A program made the position numbers and the translations under genes. This document shows positions 30,377-38,365 of a DNA stretch of 64,000 nt, one piece after another. The first letter of the stretch is position 1, and each line of letters starts with the position of its first letter. Origin of the DNA: Sphingomonas naasensis (GTDB taxonomy: Bacteria > Pseudomonadota > Alphaproteobacteria > Sphingomonadales > Sphingomonadaceae); contig NZ_SRXU01000002.1 of the NCBI RefSeq assembly GCF_004792695.1, positions 496,001 to 560,000 of the forward strand, read 5' to 3'. The notes beneath the pieces are model-generated. The model saw only the letters and a list, made by a program, of their open reading frames with translations, did no database searches and was not told the origin of the DNA.

Positions 30377-32050
30377 TCAATCGTCGATCGAGCGCTTGTA
30401 GGTTTCGGGCAGGAGGAACAGCCCGACGAGCAGCGTGATCACCGCCGCGATCACCGGATACCAGAGCCCATAATAGATATCGCCCGTCGCCGCGACCATC
30501 GCGAAGGCGGTCGCCGGCAGGAAGCCGCCGAACCAGCCATTGCCGACATGATAGGGCAGCGACATCGAGGTATAGCGGATCCGGCTCGGGAAGAGCTCGA
30601 CCAGCATCGCCGCGATCGGGCCGTAGACCATCGTCACCAGCAGCACGAGCGCGGTCAGCACCGCCACCACCATCGGCTTGTTGATCGCCGCCGGATCGGC
30701 CTTTTCGGGATAGCCCGCCTCCGCGAGCGCCGCCTTGGCGGCGTCCTGGAAGTCGGCGATGCCGATCGCCGCCACCGCGCTCCCGCGCAATGTTTCCTTG
30801 CGCGGATCATAGACCGGAATGCGCTGTGCCCCGATCTGCACCGTTGCGGTGGTTCCCGCCGGCGCCGCGACGTTGCGATAGGCGATTCCCTGCCGCGCGA
30901 GGAACGCCTTGGCGATGTCGCAGCTCGAGCCGTCGAACTTGTTCTTGCCGATCGGATCGAACTGGAACGAGCATTCGGCAGAATCGGCGGTCACCGTCAC
31001 GGGCGCGTTCTGCTGGGCATGCGCCAGCGCCGGGTTCGCCGCCTCGGTGAGCATGCCGAACAGCGGGAAATAGCTCGCCGCGGCGATCGCGCACCCGGCG
31101 AGGATGATCGGCTTGCGCCCGATCCGGTCGCTCAGCCAGCCGAAGAAGACGAAGAAGGGCGTGCCGATCGCCAGTGCGATCGCGATCAGGATGTTGGTCG
31201 TCCAGCCATCGACCTTGAGCGTCTTCTCGAGGAAGAACAGCGCATAGAATTGCCCGGTATACCAGACCACCGCCTGCCCCACGACCGCGCCGAACAGCGC
31301 GATCAGCACGAGCCGCAGGTTGCTCCAGCGCCCGAACGCCTCGGTCAGCGGCGCCTTGGAAGTGGTGCCCTCATCCTTCATCTTGCGGAACACCGGGCTC
31401 TCGTTGAGCTGGAGCCGGATCCACATCGAGACCGCGAGCAGAACGATCGAGATCAGGAAGGGCACGCGCCAGCCCCAATCGGCGAATGCCGTCTCGCCGA
31501 TCGCGGTGCGCGTGCCGATCACCACCAGCAGCGCCGCGAACAGCCCCAGCGTCGCGGTGGTCTGGATCCAGCTGGTATAGAGCCCGCGCTTGTCGTCGGG
31601 GGCATGCTCGGCGACATAGGTCGCGGCGCCGCCATATTCGCCGCCCAGCGCAAGGCCCTGCGCCAGCCGCAGCACGATCAGCATCACCGGCGCGGCCACG
31701 CCGATGCTCGCATAGCTCGGCAGCAAGCCCACCACGAAGGTCGACAGGCCCATGATCGCCATGGTGACGAGGAAGGTGTTCTTGCGCCCGACGAGATCGC
31801 CGATCCGCCCGAACACGAGCGCGCCGAACGGCCGCACCGCGAAGCCCGCCGCGAACGCCGCCAGCGCGAAGATGAAGCCGGTGGTCTCGTTGACCCCGGA
31901 GAAGAACTTGGCCGAGATGATCGTCGCCAGCAGCCCGTAGAGGTAGAAATCATACCATTCGAAAACGGTACCGAGCGACGAGGCGGCGATGACCAGCTTC
32001 TCGTTTTGCGTCGCCTCGTGATGGTCGGGCTGCCGCGCGGCATCGGCCAT
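30377..32050 (-). CDS. MFS transporter, metabolite:H+ symporter (MHS) family, with extracytoplasmic insert
   Basis: A 557-residue major-facilitator protein of the ProP/ShiA type (SSLGTVFEWYDFYLYG at residues 24-39, GRIGDLVGRKNTFL, EYGGAATYVAEHAPDDKRG). It is about 110 residues longer than usual because of a hydrophilic insert at roughly residues 345-455, between membrane segments in the second half; the insert has two cysteines (AECSF and SSCDI). The substrate is unknown; related proteins carry organic acids, betaines or prolines. It stands alone downstream of nothing co-directional except nasT across 56 bp. Confidence 0.85.
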   Translation of the reverse strand: MADAARQPDHHEATQNEKLVIAASSLGTVFEWYDFYLYGLLATIISAKFFSGVNETTGFIFALAAFAAGFAVRPFGALVFGRIGDLVGRKNTFLVTMAIMGLSTFVVGLLPSYASIGVAAPVMLIVLRLAQGLALGGEYGGAATYVAEHAPDDKRGLYTSWIQTTATLGLFAALLVVIGTRTAIGETAFADWGWRVPFLISIVLLAVSMWIRLQLNESPVFRKMKDEGTTSKAPLTEAFGRWSNLRLVLIALFGAVVGQAVVWYTGQFYALFFLEKTLKVDGWTTNILIAIALAIGTPFFVFFGWLSDRIGRKPIILAGCAIAAASYFPLFGMLTEAANPALAHAQQNAPVTVTADSAECSFQFDPIGKNKFDGSSCDIAKAFLARQGIAYRNVAAPAGTTATVQIGAQRIPVYDPRKETLRGSAVAAIGIADFQDAAKAALAEAGYPEKADPAAINKPMVVAVLTALVLLVTMVYGPIAAMLVELFPSRIRYTSMSLPYHVGNGWFGGFLPATAFAMVAATGDIYYGLWYPVIAAVITLLVGLFLLPETYKRSIDD

Positions 32051-32155
32051 GAAGAATCGCTCCCCTCGTTCTTGTTATCGCTACCTGACCACAGGAAGGC
32101 GCGGCTGCCTACCCCCGCGCTTCACAGCGCCGTCGCATCGGCCTAAACGGGCGCC

Positions 32156-32422
32156 ATGATCGACCGCATCTTCCTCTCTCACCCGCGCAGCGTCGGCGAG
32201 AGCTATGGCGAGCACGCCGCCACCGCGTCGCGCTTCGGCTTCACCATGATCGTCGGAGGCGCGGCCTGCGTGGTGCATGCGGTCCTCCCCTTCCTGTTCG
32301 CCCGCACCGCGAGCGACGCGGTCAAGCGGCTCTACAGCCAGATGCTCGCCCGCCAGCCCGGCATGGCCGCGCGCAAGCCCGCCTATGAACAGCCCGAGTG
32401 GCAGATCGAATACGAAATCTGA
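32156..32422 (+). CDS. DUF6356 family small membrane protein
   Basis: An 88-residue protein with one or two hydrophobic segments (FTMIVGGAACVVHAVLPFLFA). It resembles a family common in sphingomonads (MIDRIFLSHPRSVGESYGEH) that I know as DUF6356; the function is unknown. Start ATG 32156, divergent from the MHS transporter. Confidence 0.75.
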   Translation: MIDRIFLSHPRSVGESYGEHAATASRFGFTMIVGGAACVVHAVLPFLFARTASDAVKRLYSQMLARQPGMAARKPAYEQPEWQIEYEI

Positions 32423-32447
32423 GCGCGTGATCGACGCACTTGATCAA

Positions 32448-32577
32448 TCCTCCCTCGCGCAGCGGGGGAGGTGGCACGCGCAGCGTGACGGAGGGGGCGT
32501 CTCCAAGAGTGACGCCGCCTGCGGAAGCGCCCCCTCCACCACTTCGTGGTCCCCCTCCCCCGCTGCGCGAGGGAGGA
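32448..32577. repeat. Intergenic inverted repeat, type A copy 3 (gene-less)
   Basis: Left arm 32448-32504 and right arm 32523-32577, centre 18 bases. Both arms begin TCCTCCCTCGCGCAGCGGGG, carry a second hairpin (CACGCGCAGCGTG in the left; ACCACGAAGTGGT in the right read on the other strand) and end GGAGGGGGCG. The outer end of the right arm (GGGAGGA) falls seven bases before the next start codon and serves as its Shine-Dalgarno sequence. Confidence 0.9.
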
Positions 32578-32584
32578 CCTTTAG

Positions 32585-33931
32585 ATGATCGAGCACGTCG
32601 CCATCATCGGCGCGGGCTTTTCGGGCACGCTGCAGGCGATCAACCTGCTCCGCCACGAAGGCCCGCGCGCCACGCTGATCGAGCGCGCGCCGGTCGCGGG
32701 CACCGGGCTCGCCTATGGCGCCGCGCATCCGAGTCACGTCCTCAACGTGCGCGCCGCGAACATGAGCGCCTTCCCCGACGATCCTTCGCATTTCGTCCGC
32801 TGGCTCGAGGCGCGCGGCGTGCAGAACGCCCCCGCCGCCTTCATCCCGCGCGTCACCTATGGCGAATATCTGCGTGAGCTGCTCGAAGCCGCGCTCAAGG
32901 ACCCGAGCGGCCGGCTCACCCTCGTCCGCGACGAAGTGCAGGACGTCACGCTGAACGGCGGCGCGAAGGTCGCGCTGCGTGATCGCATCCTCCATGTCGA
33001 TGCCGCGGTGCTCGCCGTCGGCAATCTGCCGCCGCACGATCCCCCCGGGCTCGACCCCGAAAAACTGTCGGCCACCCGCTACAAGGGCGACCCATGGGAC
33101 GCGAGCGTTCCCGAAAATCTGTCGGACGGCGATACGGTGCTGATCATCGGCACCGGCCTGACGATGATCGACGTCGTGCTGCTGCTCGACGCGCGCGGGT
33201 TCAAAGGCAAGATCGTCGCGCTGTCGCGCCGCGGCCTGCTCCCCCGTGCGCATGGCCCCGGCAGCGACTGGCAGAAGATCGACGAGCGCCCGGCCACCAC
33301 CGCCTCGCGCTTGCTCCAGACCGTCCGCACGCGCGGCGCGGCGATCGGCTGGCGCAATGCGGTCGACGAGCTCCGCCCCTTCACCCAGGCGATGTGGGGC
33401 AATGCAAGCGAGGCCGAGCGCGGCCGCTTCCTGCGCCATCTGCGCCCTTGGTGGGACGTTCACCGCCACCGCCTTGCGCCCGAGGTCTATGCGCGGCTGA
33501 TGGCGGTGATCGATCGCGGCCAGCTCGAAGTCATCGCCGGCAAGACGCTGGGCTTCGACGAGCAGGCCGACGGCATCGAGGTCGGCTTCCGCCGCCGCGG
33601 TGCCGACGCGCCCGAGACCCTGCTCGCCCAGCGTATCGTCAACTGCACCGGTCCGCTCGGCGATCTCGCGCGCACCGAGGAGCCGCTGCTCCAGAAGCTC
33701 GCCGCGCGCGGGACGATCCGCCCCGATGCCGCGCATCTCGGCATCGATGTCGACAATCAGGGGCAAACGATCGACGCGCATGGCCACGCCAATCCCGATC
33801 TCTACGCGCTCGGCCCGATGACTCGCGGCGCCTTCTGGGAAATCGTCGCGGTGCCCGACATCCGCACCCAGACGTGGAACGTCGCCCGCCGGCTTTCCAA
33901 CGCGCACTGGGTAGGCGGCGAAGGGCTCTAG
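32585..33931 (+). CDS. FAD/NAD(P)-binding protein (NAD_binding_9-like oxidoreductase)
   Basis: A 448-residue flavoprotein: N-terminal FAD site VAIIGAGFSGTLQAINLL (residues 5-22), the family motif GTGLAYGAAHPSHVLNVRA, and a second dinucleotide motif LIIGTGLTMID near residue 187. It resembles the uncharacterised FAD-NAD(P)-binding family seen in siderophore and polysaccharide regions; the reaction is unknown. The start codon is placed seven bases after a GGAGGA that belongs to the preceding repeat. hppD follows on the same strand across 63 bp. Confidence 0.83.
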   Translation: MIEHVAIIGAGFSGTLQAINLLRHEGPRATLIERAPVAGTGLAYGAAHPSHVLNVRAANMSAFPDDPSHFVRWLEARGVQNAPAAFIPRVTYGEYLRELLEAALKDPSGRLTLVRDEVQDVTLNGGAKVALRDRILHVDAAVLAVGNLPPHDPPGLDPEKLSATRYKGDPWDASVPENLSDGDTVLIIGTGLTMIDVVLLLDARGFKGKIVALSRRGLLPRAHGPGSDWQKIDERPATTASRLLQTVRTRGAAIGWRNAVDELRPFTQAMWGNASEAERGRFLRHLRPWWDVHRHRLAPEVYARLMAVIDRGQLEVIAGKTLGFDEQADGIEVGFRRRGADAPETLLAQRIVNCTGPLGDLARTEEPLLQKLAARGTIRPDAAHLGIDVDNQGQTIDAHGHANPDLYALGPMTRGAFWEIVAVPDIRTQTWNVARRLSNAHWVGGEGL

Positions 33932-33950
33932 AAGCGCGTTCGGCCGCATT

Positions 33951-33988
33951 TAGTATCAATTGACACTATATGGCCGGAAGCGTATTTC
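33951..33988 (+). promoter_or_regulatory. hppD promoter with palindromic operator
   Basis: An 18-bp near-perfect palindrome TAGTATCAATTGACACTA lies at 33951-33968. It contains a consensus -35 TTGACA at 33960-33965; a -10-like TATTTC follows after 17 bp at 33983-33988. The predicted transcription start would coincide with the A of the hppD start codon at 33995, giving a leaderless mRNA. A bound repressor would cover the -35 box. Confidence 0.65.
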
Positions 33989-33994
33989 CGCGCC

Positions 33995-35047
33995 ATGACC
34001 GATCCTGCAAATCCGCCGCACAACCCGCTGGGCCTCAACGGCTTCGAGTTCGTCGAATTCACTTCGCCCGATCCCGAGGCGATGGCCCGCCAATTCGAGC
34101 AGCTCGGCTTCGTGCCGTCGCATCGGCACCTCACCAAGAACATCACCCGCTACAAGCAGGGACGCATCAACCTGATGCTCAACCGCGATGCCGACGGCCG
34201 CGTCGCGCAGTTCCGCAACGAGCATGGCGCCTCGGCCAGCGCGATGGCGTTCCGCGTCGCCGATCCCGAAGCCGCGATGAAATGGGCGCTGGAAAACGGC
34301 GCGAAGCGGACGACCGAGGACGACACCGTCATCGAGGGCATCGGCGGCTCGTATCTCTATTTCATCAAGGACGGCACCGATCTCTATGCCGATTGGGCCG
34401 AGATCCCGGGCTGGCAGGAGGCCGAGGCGAAGAACAATGTCGGGCTCGACCTGCTCGACCACCTCACCCACAATGTCCGCCGCGGCCAGATGCGGGTGTG
34501 GTCCGAATTCTACAAGACGCTCTTCAACTTCGAGGAGCAGAAGTATTTCGACATCAAGGGCCAGGCCACCGGGCTGTTCAGCCAGGCGATGATCGCCCCC
34601 GACAAGGCGATCCGCATCCCGCTCAACGAGAGCCAGGACGATGCCAGCCAGATCGAGGAATTCATCCGCGAATATCATGGCGAAGGCATCCAGCACCTCG
34701 CGCTGACCACGCCGGACATCTACGACACGGTCGAGCGCCTCCGCGCCCGCGGCGTCAAGCTGCAGGACACGATCGAGACCTATTTCGAACTGATCGACAA
34801 GCGCGTGCCCGGGCATGGCGAGGATGTCGAGCGACTGCGCAAGAACCGCATCCTGATCGACGGCAGCGTCGAGAATGGCGAGGGCCTGCTGCTCCAGATC
34901 TTCACCGAGAACATGTTCGGCCCGATCTTTTTCGAGATCATCCAGCGCAAGGGCAATGAAGGCTTCGGCAACGGCAATTTCCAGGCGCTGTTCGAGAGCA
35001 TCGAGCTCGACCAGATCCGCCGCGGCGTGATCAAGGTCGACGCCTGA
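33995..35047 (+). CDS. hppD: 4-Hydroxyphenylpyruvate dioxygenase
   Basis: Fe(II) dioxygenase converting 4-hydroxyphenylpyruvate to homogentisate in tyrosine degradation. The 350-residue two-domain glyoxalase-fold protein has metal-ligand regions [17 protein letters not shown] and the C-terminal Glu in [16 protein letters not shown]. The ATG at 33995 has no Shine-Dalgarno sequence. hmgA follows after a repeat; together they form the homogentisate branch. Confidence 0.96.
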   Translation: MTDPANPPHNPLGLNGFEFVEFTSPDPEAMARQFEQLGFVPSHRHLTKNITRYKQGRINLMLNRDADGRVAQFRNEHGASASAMAFRVADPEAAMKWALENGAKRTTEDDTVIEGIGGSYLYFIKDGTDLYADWAEIPGWQEAEAKNNVGLDLLDHLTHNVRRGQMRVWSEFYKTLFNFEEQKYFDIKGQATGLFSQAMIAPDKAIRIPLNESQDDASQIEEFIREYHGEGIQHLALTTPDIYDTVERLRARGVKLQDTIETYFELIDKRVPGHGEDVERLRKNRILIDGSVENGEGLLLQIFTENMFGPIFFEIIQRKGNEGFGNGNFQALFESIELDQIRRGVIKVDA

Positions 35048-35064
35048 AAGCCAAAGAAGATATA

Positions 35065-35211
35065 GGTTCGGGCGGAGGCGCGGAGGCGCGGAGAATTATC
35101 GCTTGCCGCGCCAGCGGCCCTCCTCCCTCTTGGAGAAAATGCTACCGCCACGGCGGCGGGATGCAGGGGCGACAGGACCGATCTCCGCGCCTCCGCGCCT
35201 CCGCGCGAACC
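35065..35211. repeat. Intergenic inverted repeat with GCGGAGGC arms (type C)
   Basis: Arms of 30 bases at 35065-35094 (GGTTCGGGCGGAGGCGCGGA...) and 35182-35211 are near-perfect reverse complements, each with internal tandem GGCGCGGA units. They enclose 87 bases without a gene. Located between hppD and hmgA. Similar GCGGAGGCGCGGAG repeats are, as I recall, widespread between genes of proteobacteria. Confidence 0.85.
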
Positions 35212-35259
35212 AATTTCGTCTTCTTATTGCCCGCGCCGAACGCTATCCCGGAGGCCAGC

Positions 35260-36552
35260 ATGACCGACTATTTCCCCGGCTTCGGCAATCATGTCTCGAC
35301 CGAGGCGGTCCCCGGCGCCCTGCCCGTCGGCCGCAACAGCCCTCAGAAGCCCGCCTTCGGCCTCTATGCCGAGCAACTCTCGGGCACCGCCTTCACCGCG
35401 CCGCGCCACGAGAATCGCCGCTCGTGGCTCTATCGCCTGCGCCCCACCGCCGAACACCCGCCGTTTGTCCGCTACGAGGGTGCGGCCAACTTCGCCCCCG
35501 GCACGGTGCAGGAGCCCCTGCCCCCCAACCGGCTGCGCTGGGACCCCATCCGCGGCCCCACGGCACCGACCGACCTGATCGACGGCATGACCACGATGCT
35601 GGCCAACCGCGATCCCGCCGATCTCGAAGGCGTCGCGGTGCACCTCTATGCCGCGAACAAGGACATGACCGATCGCGTCTTCGTCGACGCCGATGGCGAG
35701 CTGCTGTTCATCCCGCAGGCAGGCCGGCTCCGGCTGCTCACCGAGCTCGGCCGCATCGACATCGCCCCAGGCCAGATCGCGCTGATCCCGCGCGGCGTGA
35801 AGTTCCGTGCATTGCTACCCGACGGCGAAGCCCGCGGTTATGTCGCCGAGAATCACGGCGCGCTGTTCCGTCTGCCCGATCTCGGCCCGATCGGCGCCAA
35901 CGGCCTCGCCAATCCGCGCGATTTCGAGACCCCCGCAGCCTGGTTCGAGGACCGCGACGAGCCCACCGAAATTGTGCAAAAGTCGTTGGGAAGTCTGTGG
36001 ACAACCACGCTCGACCATAGCCCGCTCGACGTCGTCGCGTGGCACGGCAACCTCGCGCCGTGGCGCTACGATTTGAGCCGGTTCAACACGATCAACACGG
36101 TGAGCTTCGACCATCCCGATCCGTCGATCTTCACCGTGCTGACCTCGCCCAGCGACGTGCCGGGCCGTGCCAATGCCGATTTCGTGATCTTCCCGCCGCG
36201 CTGGATGGTCGCGGAGGACAGCTTCCGCCCGCCCTGGTTCCACCGCAACGTGATGAGCGAGGCGATGGGGCTGATCACCGGCGCCTATGACGCCAAGGCC
36301 GAAGGCTTCGCGCCGGGCGGGCTCTCGTTGCACAATCTCATGGCCGGCCACGGCCCCGATCTGGCGAGCTGGGAAGGCGCGAGCAACGCCGAATTGAAGC
36401 CGCACAAGATCGCGGGCACGATGGCGTTCATGGTCGAGACCTGTTGGCCCTATCGCCCCACCCCATACGCCCTCGCCCGCGCCCAGCCCGACTATGATGC
36501 GGCATGGGAGGGCTTCCCCAAGGCGATGCTGCCATGCGCCGACCAAAAATAG
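35260..36552 (+). CDS. hmgA: Homogentisate 1,2-dioxygenase
   Basis: Opens the ring of homogentisate to maleylacetoacetate. The 430-residue cupin protein has the iron ligands in [12 protein letters not shown] (His and Glu) and [12 protein letters not shown] (His). The start is ATG 35260 with GGAGG at good spacing. Its last codons lie inside a short palindromic repeat (36545-36568), so the repeat has shaped the C-terminus (ADQK). The next pathway enzymes (maleylacetoacetate isomerase and fumarylacetoacetase) are not here. Confidence 0.96.
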   Translation: MTDYFPGFGNHVSTEAVPGALPVGRNSPQKPAFGLYAEQLSGTAFTAPRHENRRSWLYRLRPTAEHPPFVRYEGAANFAPGTVQEPLPPNRLRWDPIRGPTAPTDLIDGMTTMLANRDPADLEGVAVHLYAANKDMTDRVFVDADGELLFIPQAGRLRLLTELGRIDIAPGQIALIPRGVKFRALLPDGEARGYVAENHGALFRLPDLGPIGANGLANPRDFETPAAWFEDRDEPTEIVQKSLGSLWTTTLDHSPLDVVAWHGNLAPWRYDLSRFNTINTVSFDHPDPSIFTVLTSPSDVPGRANADFVIFPPRWMVAEDSFRPPWFHRNVMSEAMGLITGAYDAKAEGFAPGGLSLHNLMAGHGPDLASWEGASNAELKPHKIAGTMAFMVETCWPYRPTPYALARAQPDYDAAWEGFPKAMLPCADQK

Positions 36553-36642
36553 GGACAGTCCCTATTTTCTGCGCGACGGCGCGATTCCGCGCTGCGGGCG
36601 GAGGAGAAAATAAGGGAGAAAATAGGGACTGTCCCTATTTTT
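36545..36642. repeat. Pair of AATAGGGAC palindromes (type D)
   Basis: Two 24-base units, 36545-36568 (AAAAATAGGGACAGTCCCTA...) and 36619-36642 (AAAATAGGGACTGTCCCTAT...), each a palindrome in itself and inverted with respect to the other. The first contains the hmgA stop codon; the second ends at the start region of the Rieske gene. I recall this AT-rich palindrome as one spread in many genomes. Confidence 0.88.
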
Positions 36643-36649
36643 GGCGTCG

Positions 36650-37006
36650 GTGACCGACCGCCTCACCACGACCCCGCCGGGGGTCCAGCTCGGCCCGCTC
36701 GCGATCATCCCCGACAACACCGCCCGCAACTTCGTCCTCGAACTCCGCGCCGGCCGCTTCCACGGCTTCGTCGTGCGCAAGGGCGACGCGGTCCATGGCT
36801 ATGTCGACATCTGCGCGCACATGGCGCTGCCCCTCGCGCAGCAGCTCGATCAATATCTCACCCCCGATGCCGGCCATATCCAGTGCTGCTGGCATGGCGC
36901 GCTCTATCGGATCGAGGACGGCGCCTGTGTCGGCGGCCCGTGCGTCGGCGCGCGGCTCCAGCCCTGGCCCGTGACCGTTGCCGACGGGATGATCGTTACG
37001 GCGTGA
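36650..37006 (+). CDS. Rieske (2Fe-2S) domain protein
   Basis: A 118-residue ferredoxin-like Rieske protein. Cluster ligands are in ICAHMALP (C-x-H) and QCCWHGALY (C-x2-H), 18-19 residues apart. GTG 36650 was chosen; a TTG at 36641 lies in the preceding repeat. It is a stand-alone Rieske domain beside hmgA; whether it serves an oxygenase or is only a neighbour cannot be told. Confidence 0.8.
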   Translation: MTDRLTTTPPGVQLGPLAIIPDNTARNFVLELRAGRFHGFVVRKGDAVHGYVDICAHMALPLAQQLDQYLTPDAGHIQCCWHGALYRIEDGACVGGPCVGARLQPWPVTVADGMIVTA

Positions 37007-37059
37007 CCGCTTGTGATCGGCCGCGATATCGGCGAAAAGCGGACCAAATAGGACAGCAT

Positions 37060-37075
37060 TGCTGACAAATCAGCA
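37060..37075. promoter_or_regulatory. Inverted repeat operator candidate before ivd
   Basis: Perfect inverted repeat TGCTGA-CAAA-TCAGCA ending 13 bases before the ivd start codon. Its size fits a small dimeric regulator. The known leucine-pathway regulator LiuR is MerR-type with longer spacers, so the factor is unknown. Confidence 0.4.
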
Positions 37076-37088
37076 CGGGAGAGGCAGG

Positions 37089-38237
37089 ATGGAACCCACG
37101 CTCGATTTCGGTCTCGGCGACACCGCCGATATGATCCGCGAAACCACCGCGCGCTTCGCGAAGGAGCAAATCGAGCCGCTCGCCGCGAAGATCGACGCCG
37201 AGGACTGGTTCCCGCGCGATCTCTGGCCCGCGATGGGCGAGCTCGGGCTGCACGGCATCACCGTCGAGGAAGAATGGGGCGGCCTCGGCCTCGGCTATCT
37301 CGAGCATGTCGTGGCGCAGGAGGAAGTCGCGCGCGCGTCGGCGTCGATCGGCCTTAGCTATGGCGCGCACTCGAACCTCTGCGTCAACCAGATCCGCCGC
37401 TGGGCGAGCCCCGAGCAAAAGGCGAGATACCTGCCCAAGCTGATCTCTGGCGAGCATGTCGGGTCGCTCGCCATGTCCGAGGCGGGCGCGGGCTCCGACG
37501 TCGTGTCGATGAAGCTGCGCGCCGAGAAGACCGCCAACGGCTATGTCCTCAACGGCACCAAATTCTGGATCACCAACGCCGCCTATGCCGACACGCTCGT
37601 CGTCTACGCCAAGACCGGCGAAGGATCGCGCGGGATCACCACCTTCCTGATCGAGAAGGACATGCCGGGTTTCTCGATCGGCCAGAAGATCGACAAGATG
37701 GGGATGCGTGGCTCGCCCACCGCCGAGCTGGTGTTCAACGACTGCGAAGTTCCCGAAGAGAATGTCATGGGCCCGCTCAATGGCGGCGTCGGCGTGCTGA
37801 TGTCGGGGCTCGACTACGAGCGCACCGTGCTCGCCGGCATCCAGCTCGGCATCATGCAGGCCTGCCTCGACGTCGTCCTGCCCTATCTGCGCGAGCGCAA
37901 GCAGTTCGGCCAGCCGATCGGGCAATTCCAGCTGATGCAGGCCAAGGTGGCGGACATGTATGTCGCGCTCAACAGCGCGCGCGCCTATGTCTATGCCGTG
38001 GCGAGGAATTGCGACGCCGGGCGGACCACGCGGTTCGACGCGGCGGGAGCGATCCTCCTGGCGTCGGAGAACGCCGTGAAGGTGTCGCTCGAGGCGATCC
38101 AGGCGCTGGGCGGCGCGGGCTATACCAAGGACTGGCCGGTCGAGCGCTTCGCCCGCGACGCCAAGCTGCTCGACATCGGCGCGGGCACCAACGAGATCCG
38201 GCGGATGCTGATCGGGCGGGAACTGGTGGGCGGCTGA
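37089..38237 (+). CDS. ivd: Isovaleryl-CoA dehydrogenase
   Basis: FAD enzyme of leucine catabolism (isovaleryl-CoA to 3-methylcrotonyl-CoA). The 382-residue acyl-CoA dehydrogenase has [15 protein letters not shown], and the catalytic Glu in [11 protein letters not shown], the position used by isovaleryl-CoA dehydrogenases; the usual late Glu is replaced ([10 protein letters not shown]). ATG 37089 follows GGGAGAGGCAGG. The carboxylase genes that use its product lie at 41772-46982. Confidence 0.93.
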   Translation: MEPTLDFGLGDTADMIRETTARFAKEQIEPLAAKIDAEDWFPRDLWPAMGELGLHGITVEEEWGGLGLGYLEHVVAQEEVARASASIGLSYGAHSNLCVNQIRRWASPEQKARYLPKLISGEHVGSLAMSEAGAGSDVVSMKLRAEKTANGYVLNGTKFWITNAAYADTLVVYAKTGEGSRGITTFLIEKDMPGFSIGQKIDKMGMRGSPTAELVFNDCEVPEENVMGPLNGGVGVLMSGLDYERTVLAGIQLGIMQACLDVVLPYLRERKQFGQPIGQFQLMQAKVADMYVALNSARAYVYAVARNCDAGRTTRFDAAGAILLASENAVKVSLEAIQALGGAGYTKDWPVERFARDAKLLDIGAGTNEIRRMLIGRELVGG

Positions 38238-38240
38238 ATT

Positions 38241-38364
38241 CCCTCTCCCATCGGGAGAGGGAGGGAGCCGACGAGGTCGGCGGAAGGGTGAGGATGATAG
38301 CCTGCCCTCACCCTCCCACCGCCTTCGGCGGCGGGCCCCTTCCCGCTCCCGACGGGAGCGGGAG
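38241..38364. repeat. Intergenic inverted repeat, type A-like copy 4
   Basis: Left arm 38241-38293 (CCCTCTCCCATCGGGAGAGG then GCCGACGAGGTCGGC) and right arm 38305-38364 (with CCGCCTTCGGCGG and CCCGCTCCCGACGGGAGCGG) are inverted with an 11-base centre. Each arm has two hairpins, like the other type A copies, but sequences differ. Occupies the convergent gap between ivd and the SGNH hydrolase. Confidence 0.75.
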
Positions 38365-38365
38365 T

